64,000 nucleotides of DNA, taken from positions 3,145,987-3,209,986 of the forward strand of contig JAGGNK010006448.1 of NCBI GenBank assembly GCA_017590115.1, read 5' to 3'. The DNA comes from Montifringilla adamsi. Taxonomy: Eukaryota > Chordata > Aves > Passeriformes > Passeridae. The translations under genes and the position numbers were made by a program. The notes under the pieces are model-generated. The model ran no database searches. It was not told the origin of the DNA and saw nothing but the letters and a program-made list of their open reading frames with translations. Below, in pieces: positions 1-14,600 of this stretch (within the stretch, counting starts at the first letter, position 1; each line of letters starts with the position of its first letter).

Positions 1-2550
1 TCACTTCTTTGTGCATATAAACGTGAGTGCTTTTAGCCACTCCTTTTTTCTTGAGAGTGTGTGAGGAAGTAGGTGATGTTTTCAACCCAAGGTCAAAGCT
101 GAAAAGTAAGAAATGGCAAGACCAGACAAAAATAAGATCAGGACTGGTAAAAACCCAAAGAGTGAGGATGAAACTTGGCTTCAAATTGTCATAGAAAGTG
201 GTAGAAAGCACAGAAATCAAAACATGGCAGTAGGAAGGAACAGATATCAAGTGCATCCTTTTAATTTTATGTGGGTCTTTCAGAGCACACAAGCCAGTCA
301 TACATTCCCCTTGAGACTACAACATTACAATGGCTTTGCCAATAACAGGAAGAAATTAAACCCTCCTAACAAAATTATATGATTTCTAGAACCCAGGTCA
401 AATACTGGCTTCTTGTCCCAAGTGCTAAGACTGCAATCTTGTTTGGTGCTCTTGTAGACTGCACCAAATCAAAAGAGGCCATAATGCCTCTTCTGGAAAT
501 ACATATACTACACATCCAGGCAGGATTTGATTCTAAACTTTGATACCACAAGAATTTTTTCTGGGATTTTTGTTCAGTTATGTACACAATGTTATTTACC
601 TTCATGTTAGGCAGTTTGAATCCTCAGGCTGCAACTTTTACCAAGATCAGACCTGGTCTCTGAGTGACCAAGGAATTCCTTGCCTTCTGTGGAAGCCAAT
701 ACTTCAATGCACTAAGATTTTCTTGCACCTTTTGAATAATGCATCTGCATGTCTCATGACTCCTGTAATGGCTGGCTTTTCACTGAAACCTCAATGCTTG
801 AAAATCATTAAAATCCCCTTGATAAAATAATTTATAATGGTAATTCCAACAAAGAAATCCAGTCAGTGCATGCCTAGATACCTGGAAAAGCAGAGCAAGT
901 GCTTACAATAAGTAGACACTCCCCTTTGTAGCTGCAGTTGGCAGCTACATGGGGATGTCATATTAAAATTAGAGATGGAGTACTAATTAAGATAAAAACA
1001 TTTGAAATTCTGTGATACTGATGTAAATGCAAATCAGAAAATGCTGTTATCTTTAAACTCATAGATCCTGAAAAAATCCCATCTAATATAACATCTTGAA
1101 AATCTGTCTTGAATGTATTGTGTGTTCATGCACTTTTATTCCATCACAAAAATGCAGACTACTGCTTAGGGTTTTTTGCATTTAGAAATACGTTCAGTCT
1201 TTTCCTGTTTAACAGTCTCAGAGGTTTACTTTAGAAATGAAAACAAAGTTAAGTAGTCCTTTTGACCAAAGTCTCCTTAAATACTAAACAGAAAATTCTG
1301 CCCACTGAAATGACAGAAACTTGAAAAGTCCTCCTTTTGGCTACTTTTTGTGAGAGTTCCCATCTAACAGACCTCTGTTTGAAAATTACATGTAATAAAT
1401 AAGTAGTGAAATTACCAATTTGTGAAGCTTGCTGACATGCATGAGCTCAGTTCTCCAAGTACCTCTGGGACATCTAAAACATTGAGAGAAGCAGCATCAT
1501 TTTGGACTTGAACATTTAATTTCAAGTGGAAGGGATGTGGTTCATAGAGTAGCTCTGTGACCTAGTCCCTTTCTAAGACCAGTACTTCAATTTAAAGACA
1601 TTCCATCAGCATCCTCATGGAAAAACAATCTGGACTGAAGCACTTTCAATTGCATTAGATATGCAAAAGGAATGTACCTGTACACCTTCTATTTGCCACT
1701 AAAATAAACTTGGCATTCCATTGTTGCTGGAGTAAGGACTGACCATTTAGAAGACAATGAAATACTTACTGGCCTATCTAGTGAAAAGGATACTCAGTGA
1801 TACTCAGCTGATTAATTCTACAGACAGGTGATAATATCACATTTTTTGAATCACTGTCAAAAGTAAATACTTGTATGTCAAAACAAACAAAAATCAAATG
1901 AAATAGTTGAATGAATAGAAGAGAGCAAAATCAGTAAAGCAAACAAAATTGTTTTCCCACAAAATATTTGTTGTGAATAAATATTAATTATTGAAATTCC
2001 AGTCATAAAGCTAAGAGACTACATATTTTTATACCTTTCTATCCATCACTAAACACCTCAGTCAAAAACAAATTCAGTACTGACAGAGAATTTTCCTTAA
2101 CTTTTTCTCCATGGAGAAGCTCTTCAGCAGTAAATAAAAATCTGGTGCAGGACATCTTGTTTTTCAGGGAAGTAGAAGATCATACACTATTTGTTAAGTG
2201 AAAAACATCACTCCACTCATTACCCCACAGAAGCCAGAAAGAAAAATCCACCCACAAAGTATGACCAAGTTTATGTAATTGTATGTGGGCATATACCTGT
2301 GAATTAGGTGTTCGAGTTCCCATTGTAATCAATGGAGATTTGGAGATTTTCCCATTTGTAATCAATAGAACTTGATTGCACATAAATAGGCAGCTTGGCC
2401 ACTTGAGGTGCCAAGGTTATCCCACTTGGCCTGTGGCAGACATTTCAAGCTGGCATAAGCACCCTGTGGGAACTGTGACCATAATATGGAAATAAGAACT
2501 TCTATTTGGAAAATTAATCCAGAGCAGCAGAAGCTTAGACACCTCACTCC
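1..2550. other. Non-coding AT-rich stretch, no gene seen
   Basis: I see no exon, RNA gene or recognisable repeat here. Reading frames are short and ordinary for AT-rich DNA, with stops in every frame. One minor feature is a 10-bp direct duplication (GATACTCAGT twice) near 1789-1807. The stretch is probably intergenic or intronic. Confidence 0.6.
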
Positions 2551-2996
2551 TGTGTGGACACTACAGGCTGGGAATCACCCACCTTACAAGACCCTTGAGT
2601 GCCTGCAATATGGAGATCAGTCCCACCTCAGGGGAATGACCCTTACTTAAACGTGGGCACCTCGCACCATGAGTGAGGCTTGTCCATGACACCTGTGCAG
2701 CACTGCTAGGTGGGACACAAGGCTTGCAGGAGACCTGCAGCTTTCTGGAGAAGCACACAGAGGTCAGCTAAGACATCCTGCTGGAGGATACCCCACAATG
2801 CAATACAGCAAAGGGATCCCAACACAGCTGTTACCTCGTGTGAACACCGTCCCATTTCTGCATTGTCTGTAGTGTCTGAACTACTTCCTGCTGCCTAGAC
2901 AGAGAACCTATAGCAGGTGGCTGAATAAAACTGTAAGGAATCCATGCACCTGTGTTCCTAAATTAATGATGGTGGCTCTTATCCTCCTTGGATAGT
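2551..2996 (+). repeat. Possible old LTR fragment (unclassified)
   Basis: This block is richer in GC than its surroundings. It runs from a TGTGTGGACAC start into an AATAAA signal at 2924-2929, followed by a short transcribed-tail-like stretch. That layout (GC-richer U3, polyadenylation signal near the right end, short R/U5) resembles an avian LTR read on the plus strand. I cannot match it to a family, and both ends are guesses. It could also be unique sequence. Confidence 0.25.
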
Positions 2997-5900
2997 GATG
3001 CCAAATAAATGCACCATCTATATACCTGGCACAGTTTTAGTCCTGGCTAAGTTAAATTGATAAGCTGGCCCTTCCCTCTATGGTTTCCACACTGAGAAAG
3101 CAAAGCCAGTAATTTACTGTAAAATTTCCCAATGTAGAAAACCCAGTTATGCTTGTATAAGATTTTTTAAATTGGTTTCTGCTGCCAGGAACAGGTACTG
3201 AAATCAAGTTTTGCAGCTCATGAGAATTAACTAAAATAATATTGTCTCTGATGTCAGCATATCAAATAACATAACATTTTCCATACAAAATTACATGTCA
3301 TATGAAGATGCCCTACATTTGACCTTCCTGTGGAGGAGTGATAATCTAAATTTCACTCTAATATCTGTTTGACTGAAAATAAAGGACAGTTCTAAGCCTT
3401 GCATAAACACCTTTTCTGCACTTGTCTGTCATGATAGCCATGAAACAAATGTAATGAATTTAATTTGTTAAGGGATCAAGTAACTTCAAAGACAATTTGC
3501 AGTATGAGCTTGCTCTGAGAGGCAAGGTATAGGAATAATTTCCTCTCTCCCAGCTGAGAATTCTGGAATCACTATCCTCCAGTATTGAAAAATATATATT
3601 AAAAGATAAAGGGAGAGAGAGCTTTCAGAACAAATTGCACATCTAGGCATGCGTCCTAATGGCTGCGTATATGTAAATTATCTCTAAATACTAAGCAACA
3701 ATGCATTTATGTTTCAGCACAGCTTTCCTGTTCTCATCTTTCTCATCTGGAATATTCTGGTATCTTGAGAATAGCAAGTGTGACCTTCTGCTTAGCCATA
3801 TGAGGTAAGACCAATATTCTTCACATGTTTTCATCCTCATTTATATAGGTTTTCCTTGGACTTGTATGTCGCAGTAGTAAGCAAAATCCTAAATCTTGCA
3901 GATATTCAGAATAACCTGGTGACAGAACATATAAATGAGAAGAAACTTTTCTCCCCTCCCTTCTACCTGTGTGGGAAGAAACTCATCTTTAGGCATCCTA
4001 ACCAGAAGAACTGAAACAAGGATGATCCAATAGTGTCAAGAGGACATATCCCATGTATGCCACCCCTGTCAACAGACACATGGTATTTAGTGTTACTCCA
4101 TCTTTGGGATCTGTCCATCAAAAATAACAACAGTAAAACATAGGTAATATGACTTTTCCAGTAGCTTCTCTTTCTGACATAAATTATGATGTGAGGTCTT
4201 AGCCATGAAATTACAATAGAAAAATTATCTTATTTTCACCCAAGAAGTCTGTAGGTTTTTCTGTCAAAAAAAAAGGAAATAGAATTATAAGTAATAAGTA
4301 CATATTAATTACATTCTGATATGATGGATACTTACCAAACATATGTATTTTCCTAACCCTAAGAACAGCAGGATCCTTGAACCAGAATCAGCCAAAATAT
4401 TTTTATCCCCTCCTCTAAGATTCTCTAGTAACAGGGACCTTTTTTCTCCCCTGGCATACAAACCAGTTCGCTCCTCCCCAGTGGTGAATCATCTGTTGGC
4501 ATGAGTAATTCCTTTACATAGAAGGAATGGCATATTTTAAGCACTGGGATTATCTATGAGTGTTTTATACCAAGGTACACTGGAGAGAGAGAGGGAAGCA
4601 AGCACAGCACTGCCTGGGCACTGCTCTGGGAGAGCACTGCATGCAGGCAGACACACTCCGAGTGTCTCCACCTGGGCAGGTGGCAGCAGCTCACTGCCCA
4701 TCTAACCACTGAAATCTCTTCCTGTATCTCTTCTCCACAAAACCCATCTCACACACCCGAGCACGTTGCTGGAGTGTCACTATGTGGCTAGTGAGCTTGA
4801 TGGCTGAGGTGGATTGAACGCCCACAGGAGGCCTGTCCCTTGAGCAGGCACTCAAAGAAAACATCTTCCCTAGGCACTGAAAACCAAAGTGGAAATTCAT
4901 AACACCATACTCACCTTTCTCTCTGTAATCACTGGCTTTCACACTGCTTTTCTCACCTTGAACATAGTCCAAAATAACTATCTAAATCTGGGAGTGGAAT
5001 TACTTACTTGGCAATTGCAAACCTCAGAAGCTGAGATTTAGAGTAGCTTCCTTTAGCAAGGCAGCTTTAAGAGGGATTATTAGCTCCACTGACAGAGACA
5101 GAGTGACTAGAAAACTCCTGGGATTTTTGTATTAAGGACTGGGCCACAATGGATTATTTTCTGCTTCCTTTCACTTAACAATAAAAGCAATGAATTTTCT
5201 TATTTCCTCTCTATTCAAACACTCCATGAAAACACTTCAGTGGTAAAAAAAAATTGTTTCCCCACACCTTACGTCTCTGTCAGTGCTCTGCATTTCAGTC
5301 ATCTAGAACAGGATAACAATTCATATTTTTAAAATCTTTCTGTGGAATGGAGAAACCAGTTGGAGAACATGCTACCTTTAATCCTGAAAAGCAGAGCTCT
5401 TCACTGGATTTGAGTATCTGATGATCAGCACCAATCCCGGATAAAAATAAGTCCAATACTTTTCCTTTTTCCCATTCATTGCACACTTGACAGAGTTTTA
5501 TCAGTGCAGTACATAACTTTATCTTTACAATGTGCACGTTTGCATCACCTAATTCTTTCTTTTACTGGTTTGTAAGCCTGCTGCCGATGCAGCTGGACTA
5601 AATTATGTAATACAGTGAAAGTGATGCAAACCAACCCAAGGACCCCTTCTTCCCCTACATCTATGGTATTTCCAGTATTTTATGGTCAGCTTTACTGAGT
5701 CTTTCCTTAATTCTACAACATGACTCTCTGGCTCATATTGTTTTTTCCCTTGGAACTTTATTTGTACCCCACATACTTTCCAGCTGAGTATTTCCTGTGA
5801 GGAAGGGTGCCCCTGCAGATAAATTAGCTAGTTTCTGTCTCAGCTTTCTCCTCACACTAAGGAAGGCAAAAATGTAATGGGGGTAGAAGAACATTTTTGT

Positions 5901-7540
5901 ATCAACATTTTTACTTAGCTTTAGATGTGCTGTAGCATCATCTAGAGAAGCAGTCAAACTTTTCCCCAGTCTTAACATCTTTGTGGGCTAAAGATAAAAG
6001 TACCTTCACTGTTTTGAGAACTTAAAGAACAGGCAAAAAAAAGTTGTGCCAAGTGTGAAGGAAGAATATATCTAGAGCTGGCATGAAAGAATTCATTCAA
6101 TCTCTCTATGGTGGATTGCACTAGTATATACAGAGACCATCATTTCAGTAAATTGATTCATCTTACTATTTTATTGAACCATATCCAGATCATTACAGCC
6201 CTGTCTCAAATGAAATCATTGTAGCTCAATATGTCAAGTTTAAAAGTGACGTTTTAAATAGGAAACTATTTAGCAGGTTTTCAAGGAGAAGGCAGGTTCT
6301 GTTTTGGCAGTGCTGTGACTACAGGACTGAGTGGAGGGAAGATGGTGGATTACAACCACCAGCATATATCTTTTACTCATGCCATCTCCTTTTGTCCAGG
6401 CATACACACAGAGCTGCTGCTGAAGGAGCTGAATTAACTCTTGGAATAGATGAGAACAGAACCATATTGGCCTGAGTCAGTCACAGTAGCTGCATTATGT
6501 CCTGTGTAGAAGCTCAGTACTCTGGCAATATCTCATTATTCCCTTCATCTAGTGCCGTGTTTCATTGCTGAAATTCCTGGCTGCTGGCAGTATTGGATCA
6601 CTAATGGGAACGCTGAGTTCTGTCCTGCTCCTACAGTACTAATTCTCAGGCTCTCCATTTTGTATCCAAACTTTTATTTTTCCTGAGTAATTAAGTTCAT
6701 CAATTCAGTTATTTTAGTTGCTTACTTCTAATTTTGAAAAGTCGTCAAAACTGATGGTGTTAAGATCAGTTTTACCAAACAAATGGTTTGAAAAGATGCC
6801 ACATTTTTCAGGTGACAGCAATGAAGTTAATACTAGCATGCATAGATGAACTCCATCAAGGTTGAAAGCAATGACAAAGGACAAATAAAAGGGGCTTAGC
6901 TGAAGAGAAAAGCACCGTCAAGCAAACTTATAAAATCAAGCCAACAGGAAGCATATGCACACAGATTTGTGTAATACACTGTAAGATACTGTAAAGGGAC
7001 ACTGTTGCTTATGAGTCCATAGGATCTCTCATAAAACTACCTAAGCCCCAAAAGCAGCCGGTCTTTTATTTTGACAGCAGGGGCAGGCCTTTGGAGAACA
7101 TTAAGAATTAGAAAGAGATTAAAGTACACTTACTTTTCCCATCAAGATACTCAACCTACCGGAGAAACATGGTATGGGATAAGAAAGTTCTGATTCTGTG
7201 ATGCTCAGATGAAATACTTGTACCACTGCCTAACGGAGTAACTCTGATGACTTCATAAAGACCCACCTCTATTTGAACAGTTAGATAAGGATTGTCCCAG
7301 TTTCCATCCTACTATTGAAATAATGTTGCAATTCCCAGGGCTGAAGTTTCTCACATAAACAATTAAAAACCTGCATTAAAAATGCTGTCTGCATTGTTTC
7401 AGAGGAGAGAGTTATTGCATTTCATGGTAGATTTGTGCTCTCGAAGATACTTCACCCTTGAGGAAAGCCAGGTTTTTAATCTTTAAAATTAGAAGTTCCT
7501 TCCAGGCATGCTGTGTTTCCTTGTAAACAAGCTAGACCAC

Positions 7541-7559
7541 TTAACTAACTAACTAACTA
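7541..7559. repeat. (AACT)n microsatellite
   Basis: A tetranucleotide run of about four to five AACT/TAAC units, uninterrupted. It is short and simple, likely polymorphic, with no gene next to it. Confidence 0.85.
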
Positions 7560-8578
7560 CTCAACTGTATTTTTCTGAGGCACTTAATTTAAAAGCAATG
7601 ACATGACGTTTGAGTATTTTTTTACATACATCTTTTCAATAAACAGCACCCTAACTGACCTTGTTGAATCAGGCAATACAGTGAGTCAAATAATAAATGG
7701 GAACCGCATGAGCCAGAAATCAAATGGTAAATAAATAGGTGAAATAAGATTGCTAAAGGTCATGGTGAGAGGGATTGAATCCCACTCTTTCTTCATTAAG
7801 TTTTTGTAAGTAAATACTAAGGATAAATACACCTAAAGGAAAATGTAGCTTCAGAGGATTGATGCAGTTCTCGTCCTTAATGAGATATCATAGTGACGAG
7901 ATGACCTTACTAGTAGGAGATTTCCAAAAGCATGAAGGGGAATGGGAGACAAGACAAATCATCCAGCCACCAGTGGATCAGAAAATCCCCCTAGAATTTC
8001 CTAGGATGGTTTCCTTACAGTACCTACTGTGATTAAAGATAGCAACTGCAGGTGCAGTGTCAATACCTGCATTCAGACCACTTGAGAACTCAGGTCCTCA
8101 GGGTCAAGTATTAAGTGAAGACATGAGATTTTTCAGGCCCCTTGCTGTTGACAGCCGACAGCTTTGCCCTGTCATCCTAAAGGAACAGCAGGGAACCCTC
8201 TAGAAATCCTTGCGATATCCTCCATCTCCACTGTGAAAGTCAAAAGATCAAATCCAGGTGTGAGCCTTAAACCAAAGAGAATGGAGCTTTAAATTGAAAG
8301 AGATTGAGTTTCTCTAAACCCCAGCAGATTGCAGAGCAGCAAGTGTGTCATTTAGCAGATCTAAGGACAGCTGTTTCAGAGATGTTGCTGTTAATATAAA
8401 GTAAAAGATCAATGCTCTGTAGAAACAGTGCTCCTGCTCTTTCATATCTTTTTGCAAGGAGAAACCTAAAGCAAACTGAAAATGATCCTACTTTTTCACC
8501 AAGAACTTTAGCCTACAGACCCATGGAATTAATTGAAGCTGAAAACCCAATTTGAGACAAGCTTCAAATAATGCTCAA

Positions 8579-8630
8579 GTATAGTTTAAATGTACATGAT
8601 CTTCTAACACTATACATTTAAACTTCATAC
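8579..8630. repeat. Short inverted repeat (hairpin)
   Basis: The arms AGTTTAAATGTA (near 8583-8594) and TACATTTAAACT (near 8613-8624) are perfect reverse complements. GTAT and ATAC extend the pairing at the outer ends after a 2-nt bulge. The loop is about 18 nt. The whole hairpin is about 52 nt, short for a vertebrate microRNA precursor, and the stem is very AT-rich. It may be a remnant of a small DNA transposon or chance. Confidence 0.55.
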
Positions 8631-11600
8631 CTGTTTCTTTAAATATCACCCATAATTATGTGGCTGTAACACAAAGTACCCTGGATGTTCTAGATGACAA
8701 AAAGAAAATGCACTCGATATAAGTGTCAGGTGAGATGTTTTCTCTTCAACTACATCATTAACAATAAGAGAATTTCAAATGTTACATTTATAACAGAATT
8801 CTAAGAACTTCTCCATCAAATACTACAATAGTCTCCAGATACATTGCCTTTTTGTGAAACTGTAACATTTGTGTAACTGTAACGTCAATCCCTACCTCTA
8901 GTCAGTGCTCAGCTCCTTTTTTCCACTTTCCCATCTTTCTCTACCCTCCCATTGTGTTTCTTCCTGATCCACCCCACCTCAGGATGGCATCTGAGTAGAT
9001 GCAGCTGCGATTTTTTGTAAAAATTCATGTCTGGAAATTTGGGTGACCATGCAGACTCCTTCTCCTGTAACATAACAACCAATTACTGTCTTTCATCTCT
9101 ATCCCTTGGTTTATATGTAATCTGTCTACTCAGATCTTCCTCTCATCTGACAGCAAATCATTACATATCACACCAGTAAATGGGAACAAAATGAATGTTC
9201 ATTTAATCACCTAGCAAGATTCCCAGAACAGTTGAATTCTGCTTTTGATCCTTTCACAGGACTGAAATGTGCTGGGAATGAGTCTAGCTTATGTGACCAC
9301 TGATCTCAAACCAGATGGAAATGTACAGTGATCTGTACATCTCAGTATCACCAAAGTCATTGAAAAGCACAAAAAAAATTTCATTGAAGATTTTAATTAT
9401 TCTCCTTGCTGTTGAAGGTCAGTTTCCTTTATTTTCTTTTTAAATTTTACAAAAATAAGACTCTAACTGTCCCAAAACAAATGGACAAAATCAGAGAGCC
9501 GTATTTTCAGATCCATCTCTTTATACCATGTTTGCATGCATCTTATATTATGTTGCATAAACAGATCCTGCTATTACAGCTACCACTTTAAAAAAAGCTC
9601 TTCACCTGCTTTATTGCATTGTTTAAGATAAAAGGAATTAGCTAGAGATAGCTGAATTGGAGCTGGACCAGTATCTGTAAACTTGGTAGTGCAAGTAGAA
9701 GACTGCTAGCACTCTTTTGACCTGCCTTTATAACTTCTGATGTTACTCAGTTGGTTTCTTCCTTCTCCCAGGACAGCTTAGGCACTCCTGGCCCTCTTCT
9801 TTCCTGAAAAAAAGTCCTTGTGTCATGTAGTTTGTTGTGGGCTGACTCCCACCAGAAAACAACATGGGCCTGCTCCACACTCCTACCAAAACACCCACAC
9901 TCTTATTAAGACCCTGAAAGTTTTGGATATTTGAACCTACTGACAAGGTAAGTTTTATTTGTTATCATATTAAGAAACACTTCAGACCTAACAAAGATTC
10001 CACCTTGCTCAGTGGAAATCCTCACTTCTAGTCTCATGAAAAAGGTCTTGACTCAGCTTCAGCTAATCAGCAGATTTGGAACCTCTCTGTGAGTGGGATG
10101 TTAGCCTCAGTGACTTCAGCCCAACCTGGCAAATAATCAAAGGTGACCTTAGGCATCGATATCACTATCATACAGATTACCATTAGGGATGAATATGTCT
10201 CAATTTGTCTCTTAGTGAAATGAAAAGTAGTTGGTACTTAGCTCAGACTTCAGTATCTGAAGGAGAAAAGTGAAAGCTAGACTTGACCAAGAACTACAAA
10301 AATATCCTCAGTTCCAGATTTACCAGCTTGCCTGAGGACCTTCTCCTTACAACACTGCAAAGTGTGGTACATTTCCCTGTGATTTCTAGGCAACAATAAG
10401 CTCAGACGAGGACAAGCATCTGCAGATCCACACAGCATGCCTGGTGTGCAGAAAATGAACGGCCACTGTCCCAAAGCACAGTAGAAATGCAGTAGGTTTA
10501 ATTTATCCACAACATGCTGGCCCTGCTTCTAGCTCTGGGAAATCAGTCTGCTCTTCTACATATAAATAATACATCTTCTACACACTGTGTTATGGAGATG
10601 CTGCTCAAATGCAATGAATTTCATAAGACCCAAATTCACATCCTTTTCCCAGTGTGAGAGTAGCTGCTGCCACAGCTAAAATATCTCAGAAGAGCCTCTG
10701 AGTGATGAAGCTATGGGATATCCTGGGAAGGACATTCCCACCCTCCTGGTAAGCCTGTAATACTGCACAGTGAGGAAGGAAAAACTCCAAGGTGCCAGAG
10801 AGAGAGACAGAAATGGAAACTTCTTGCCTGAGTTTAGGCCACAGGCTTGGGCAAGGGAAACTAAACTCAAGGTGCAGCTCCCTCTAAACTTCATACATGA
10901 GACGTTACACGCTCTGTGGATGAAGACAAGAAGTGTCTGGGAGCTGGAAGGAGAGCTCTGTGTCTTTCACCTTCTGACTTAGGGAGAGCTCTGATGCCCA
11001 AGACATTCATCATCACTAAACAAACACTGTTCCTTACAGACTACATGAGAAAAACAGATGCCTAAAATAGGCGAGTGGTGTTTTCCCTCTGCACATATCA
11101 AAAGGATCTTTCTCATTTTCTTGACAAGGTCAGGTGTTTGCTTTAGGAAGCTTTTTAGGTGAAGCAGTGCTCCAGTTTGCTCCACATCCCGTATCTGGAG
11201 AGGTGGACTCTATTGCAGGTGTACTTTCAAACCCTTTTTCAGTGCTAAGCACCAAACTCTCTTCCTTTGTACAGGCTCTTCTCATATCACCAGAGATTTT
11301 CAAGCAGCATAACTGAAGCAGGTGGAAGATCTAAAAAGAATCAATATACGTGAAAAATAAATATTGAAATAGTAAATATTGAAAAAAAACCTGCTTGTGC
11401 AAAGCAGGCTGTTTAACTTTTAAAATTTATTTTAATCTCTCTCACATTTCACATGTTCTGGCCTATCCAAATGATATTTCATACAGCCTGGTAAGCTGGA
11501 TACAGAGTCTTCTGATTTTTTGTCTTTTGAATGACTATGACCTGCTCTCTTCAATGCCTTGTATGTGACAAGGGAAACTGCAGCTTTACAGCATTTGCAA

Positions 11601-14600
11601 GGGAGGGAGATTTTGTCTTACCAGTCGAAGGAACTATAACATTTAGTTCATGTTTACAGAGTGCTTTGATGCTCTGAAGTGCTGAGTTCATGGGACAGTG
11701 CAGAGTTTCTAAGAGGCCTTTTCATGCAATTTCTGCTACGATATCTTCACTAACAGCTTGTAAGTATCTTAACTTGCATTGTAGCACTATCTTCAGCTTC
11801 TCTTTGGCTGACACAGAGAATTCAGAAAGTTTTCTATGTCACATGGATATAGAAACAAGCTTGAATCCATAACATTGCTGACTTTACTTTTAAAGAACTA
11901 GCACACTGTTATTTCTTGATAACTAAGAATGATTACAGCTGCACTTTTCCCATTGGTTTTATTCTTAACTTCTTAATCCCTTGCACTGTTGCTGTTCTTG
12001 TTTGACAGACTGGTGACTGCTGGATTAATCCCTGAAACTTTATGTTCTCTTTAGCAATGACATTTACTGGACTATTTTAAGGAAATTAATAGTCTCAAGT
12101 TCTGCATTTCAGGTAATAAAAACTTAGCAACGTGAGATTTCTAGCATGAACTTCAGACACATTTTCTATTCCTGAGGGAAAAAGTTATGATTTGCATTCA
12201 CATTAACATTTTGAAGGTTTTAAATGGTGTTTACAAGGTATGGATAAGCAATTATATGTACTCATTTTTCAGATTTTCTCAATGAATGTTAGAACATGAA
12301 ACAAGTTACATTAACTTCAGCCTTAATCTTTTGCCAGTAAAACTTGTGATTGCAATTTTGGATTGGAATTTTCCATTATTTTGGCTATCTATTAGAAGTC
12401 AAACAGACTTAAATGATGAAGAAGTCTCCTCTTAAAGAATCACTTGTATGTAAATTTTCTATGGAATTCCTTTCAAGATTCACAGAAGAGGCAAAATATC
12501 AGTTTTCTGATGTGTAGAGCCCTCCAGCAGCTGAAATATGTTTCATGGAGCCTCAGGTAGTCCTTTGTACATGGAGCAAGAGAAGGGAAAACTGGAAGGA
12601 ACCTTCTCTGTTCTACTTCTTACTCATCATTTCATGGTCAATCAAACTGTTGGACACCCAAGCTTAGCAGCACCTGGGAATCTCATCCTCCCTCTTCTAT
12701 AATCCATGGAAAGCACAGCATGAAGAGGGACCCTACAGAGGGTTAAATATATTTGATACTTAAGGAGTAATCATATGGCATAATTGCTAGTGCCTTGTGA
12801 GACCTGGGATTCCACGTCTGTGTGTTTTGTTATGAAGCCCACCATTTGCCAGAGCATTAAGGTCCACTGTCTCAGCTTACATTCTAACAAAATGGACAGG
12901 AAAATCTTCAAAAAACTGTAATGAGAACACCAAAATTGACCAGACTTTTTTTTTTTTTCCTGTGCATTTGAACCTTAGGGTTGATAGAAGTTCTGATAAA
13001 ATATTTTTGTTTCTGTTTAAAGCATTCACATGGCTTGTATCCCCACATGGCTTCACAGCTGTCTAGTAATGCATATTCTCATTCAGCAGCCTTTCTCTTA
13101 GTGAGGGCTGCTACAGGGTTTCCTTTCTCCTCCCAGAGCACACCCCTAAGTCCTACTGACAGCTAGGGTCCTGTGCTTTTGACTCAAACCCAGCTGAGCA
13201 GAGAGTTCATTTTCAGAAGTTAAGGACAACCAGACAGTGACCATGTAAGCCTGATTCTTTAAGAATCATGCTAAGAACATTAGCAATATTTAAAGTAGCA
13301 CGAAAAAAGCTTGAAAACACAAAGACTATCAACCAGCTAAAGTGTTTATATAGCCAGCAGAAAGCTCAAACCAATAGTTGTGAACTTCTTTTCCTTGCAG
13401 ACTGTGTTAGCAGGAAAAAAAACAGAAACTTTTCCCATATAAATTTCAAATAAACTTTTCTTTCCTCTTCAGATGACCTTACTGTAAAGAACAAAATGTC
13501 CAACTCTCCTTTGATTTCTATAGCACACTTACACATTCAGAGAAAAAAAAAATTCTTTATTCCTCTGAAAATAGAAATTCTTAGGACAAATACAGCAAAT
13601 TTAATCGAATACTTAATTGATTAATACAGAGAGGATGGTACCGACTGTGATAATTATTTGATTGATGTTTAATCATTGAGATGTCAGATAAATGCAATAC
13701 AAAATTTGAGCTCCTCTTTTACCTGAAGAGGATTCTTGTTATTTATCATAAAAGCCAGTGTCTTAACTTGTATTTACAATGATGGAGAAAAAAAATTACT
13801 TTCAGAGGACTCCATAATTAAGCACTAATAGTAGAGGCTTTCTTTGTAGCTAAATAAAAAGAAATGTATTACCTCATCCAGGAATATTCTGGCAGTCAAT
13901 GCTTTATGTGTAGTTTGGTGCTGATGTAGGCAGTAAAATTAACATACGAAAATCATTAGATGTCTTGGTAGTTTTCACGTTTCTGCTGTGAATCCAGCGT
14001 TACAACATGACATACTCAGCAGCAGAAGACAAATTTTGAACATCAGCCCCAGATGATTTTTTAGATTCTGAAGTTGTGCAATATCACTTTATTCTCTGTG
14101 ATACCTAAAACTCTGAGTCTGGGTAGTAGTTAATGATCATATTATTAATTCATTTTTTTCTTATGCTGTCATTAATTCCACCAACACGACTGTGACCTTC
14201 AAAGAAATGCCATCTCAGTGACTTCACAATTCTGCAATGGATTGCAAATTACAGCCAGTAGCTGGAAATGTCAAATTTCATGTTTCTGCAACATTTGTAG
14301 CAGACTAAACTACAGTCTAGAGATGGAAAAAGTTGGCCTGTTTCTCACTTTTGTGAAGACAGAAAACCATTGCTAGAAGCAACTAGACACTTGCGTGATA
14401 ATATTTGAAAAGTCTTCAGAATTATCAGTGTGTTTAAAACAGACAAGAAATCTCTGGTTTGAATATAAATATTTCATAACCAGGAAAGATCTTAGATGTA
14501 ACACAGTTGGACTGACTGCATTCAGTGCTTTTAGTTATAATAATGCTACTTTCATGTGGTCAAATATGAATGTTTATGACAATTTTGCATTTGTTCTATG

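Noticed and set aside
2305..2325. GTTCGAGTTCC resembling a tRNA B box
   Set aside because: There is no A box at the right distance, no acceptor or anticodon stem can be drawn, and the spacing of the match is off by one base.
9820..9855. Sequence around TTGTTGTGGGCTGACTCCCACC resembling an LTR end on the minus strand
   Set aside because: The similarity to LTR ends is short and no body with promoter or polyadenylation motifs could be found beside it.
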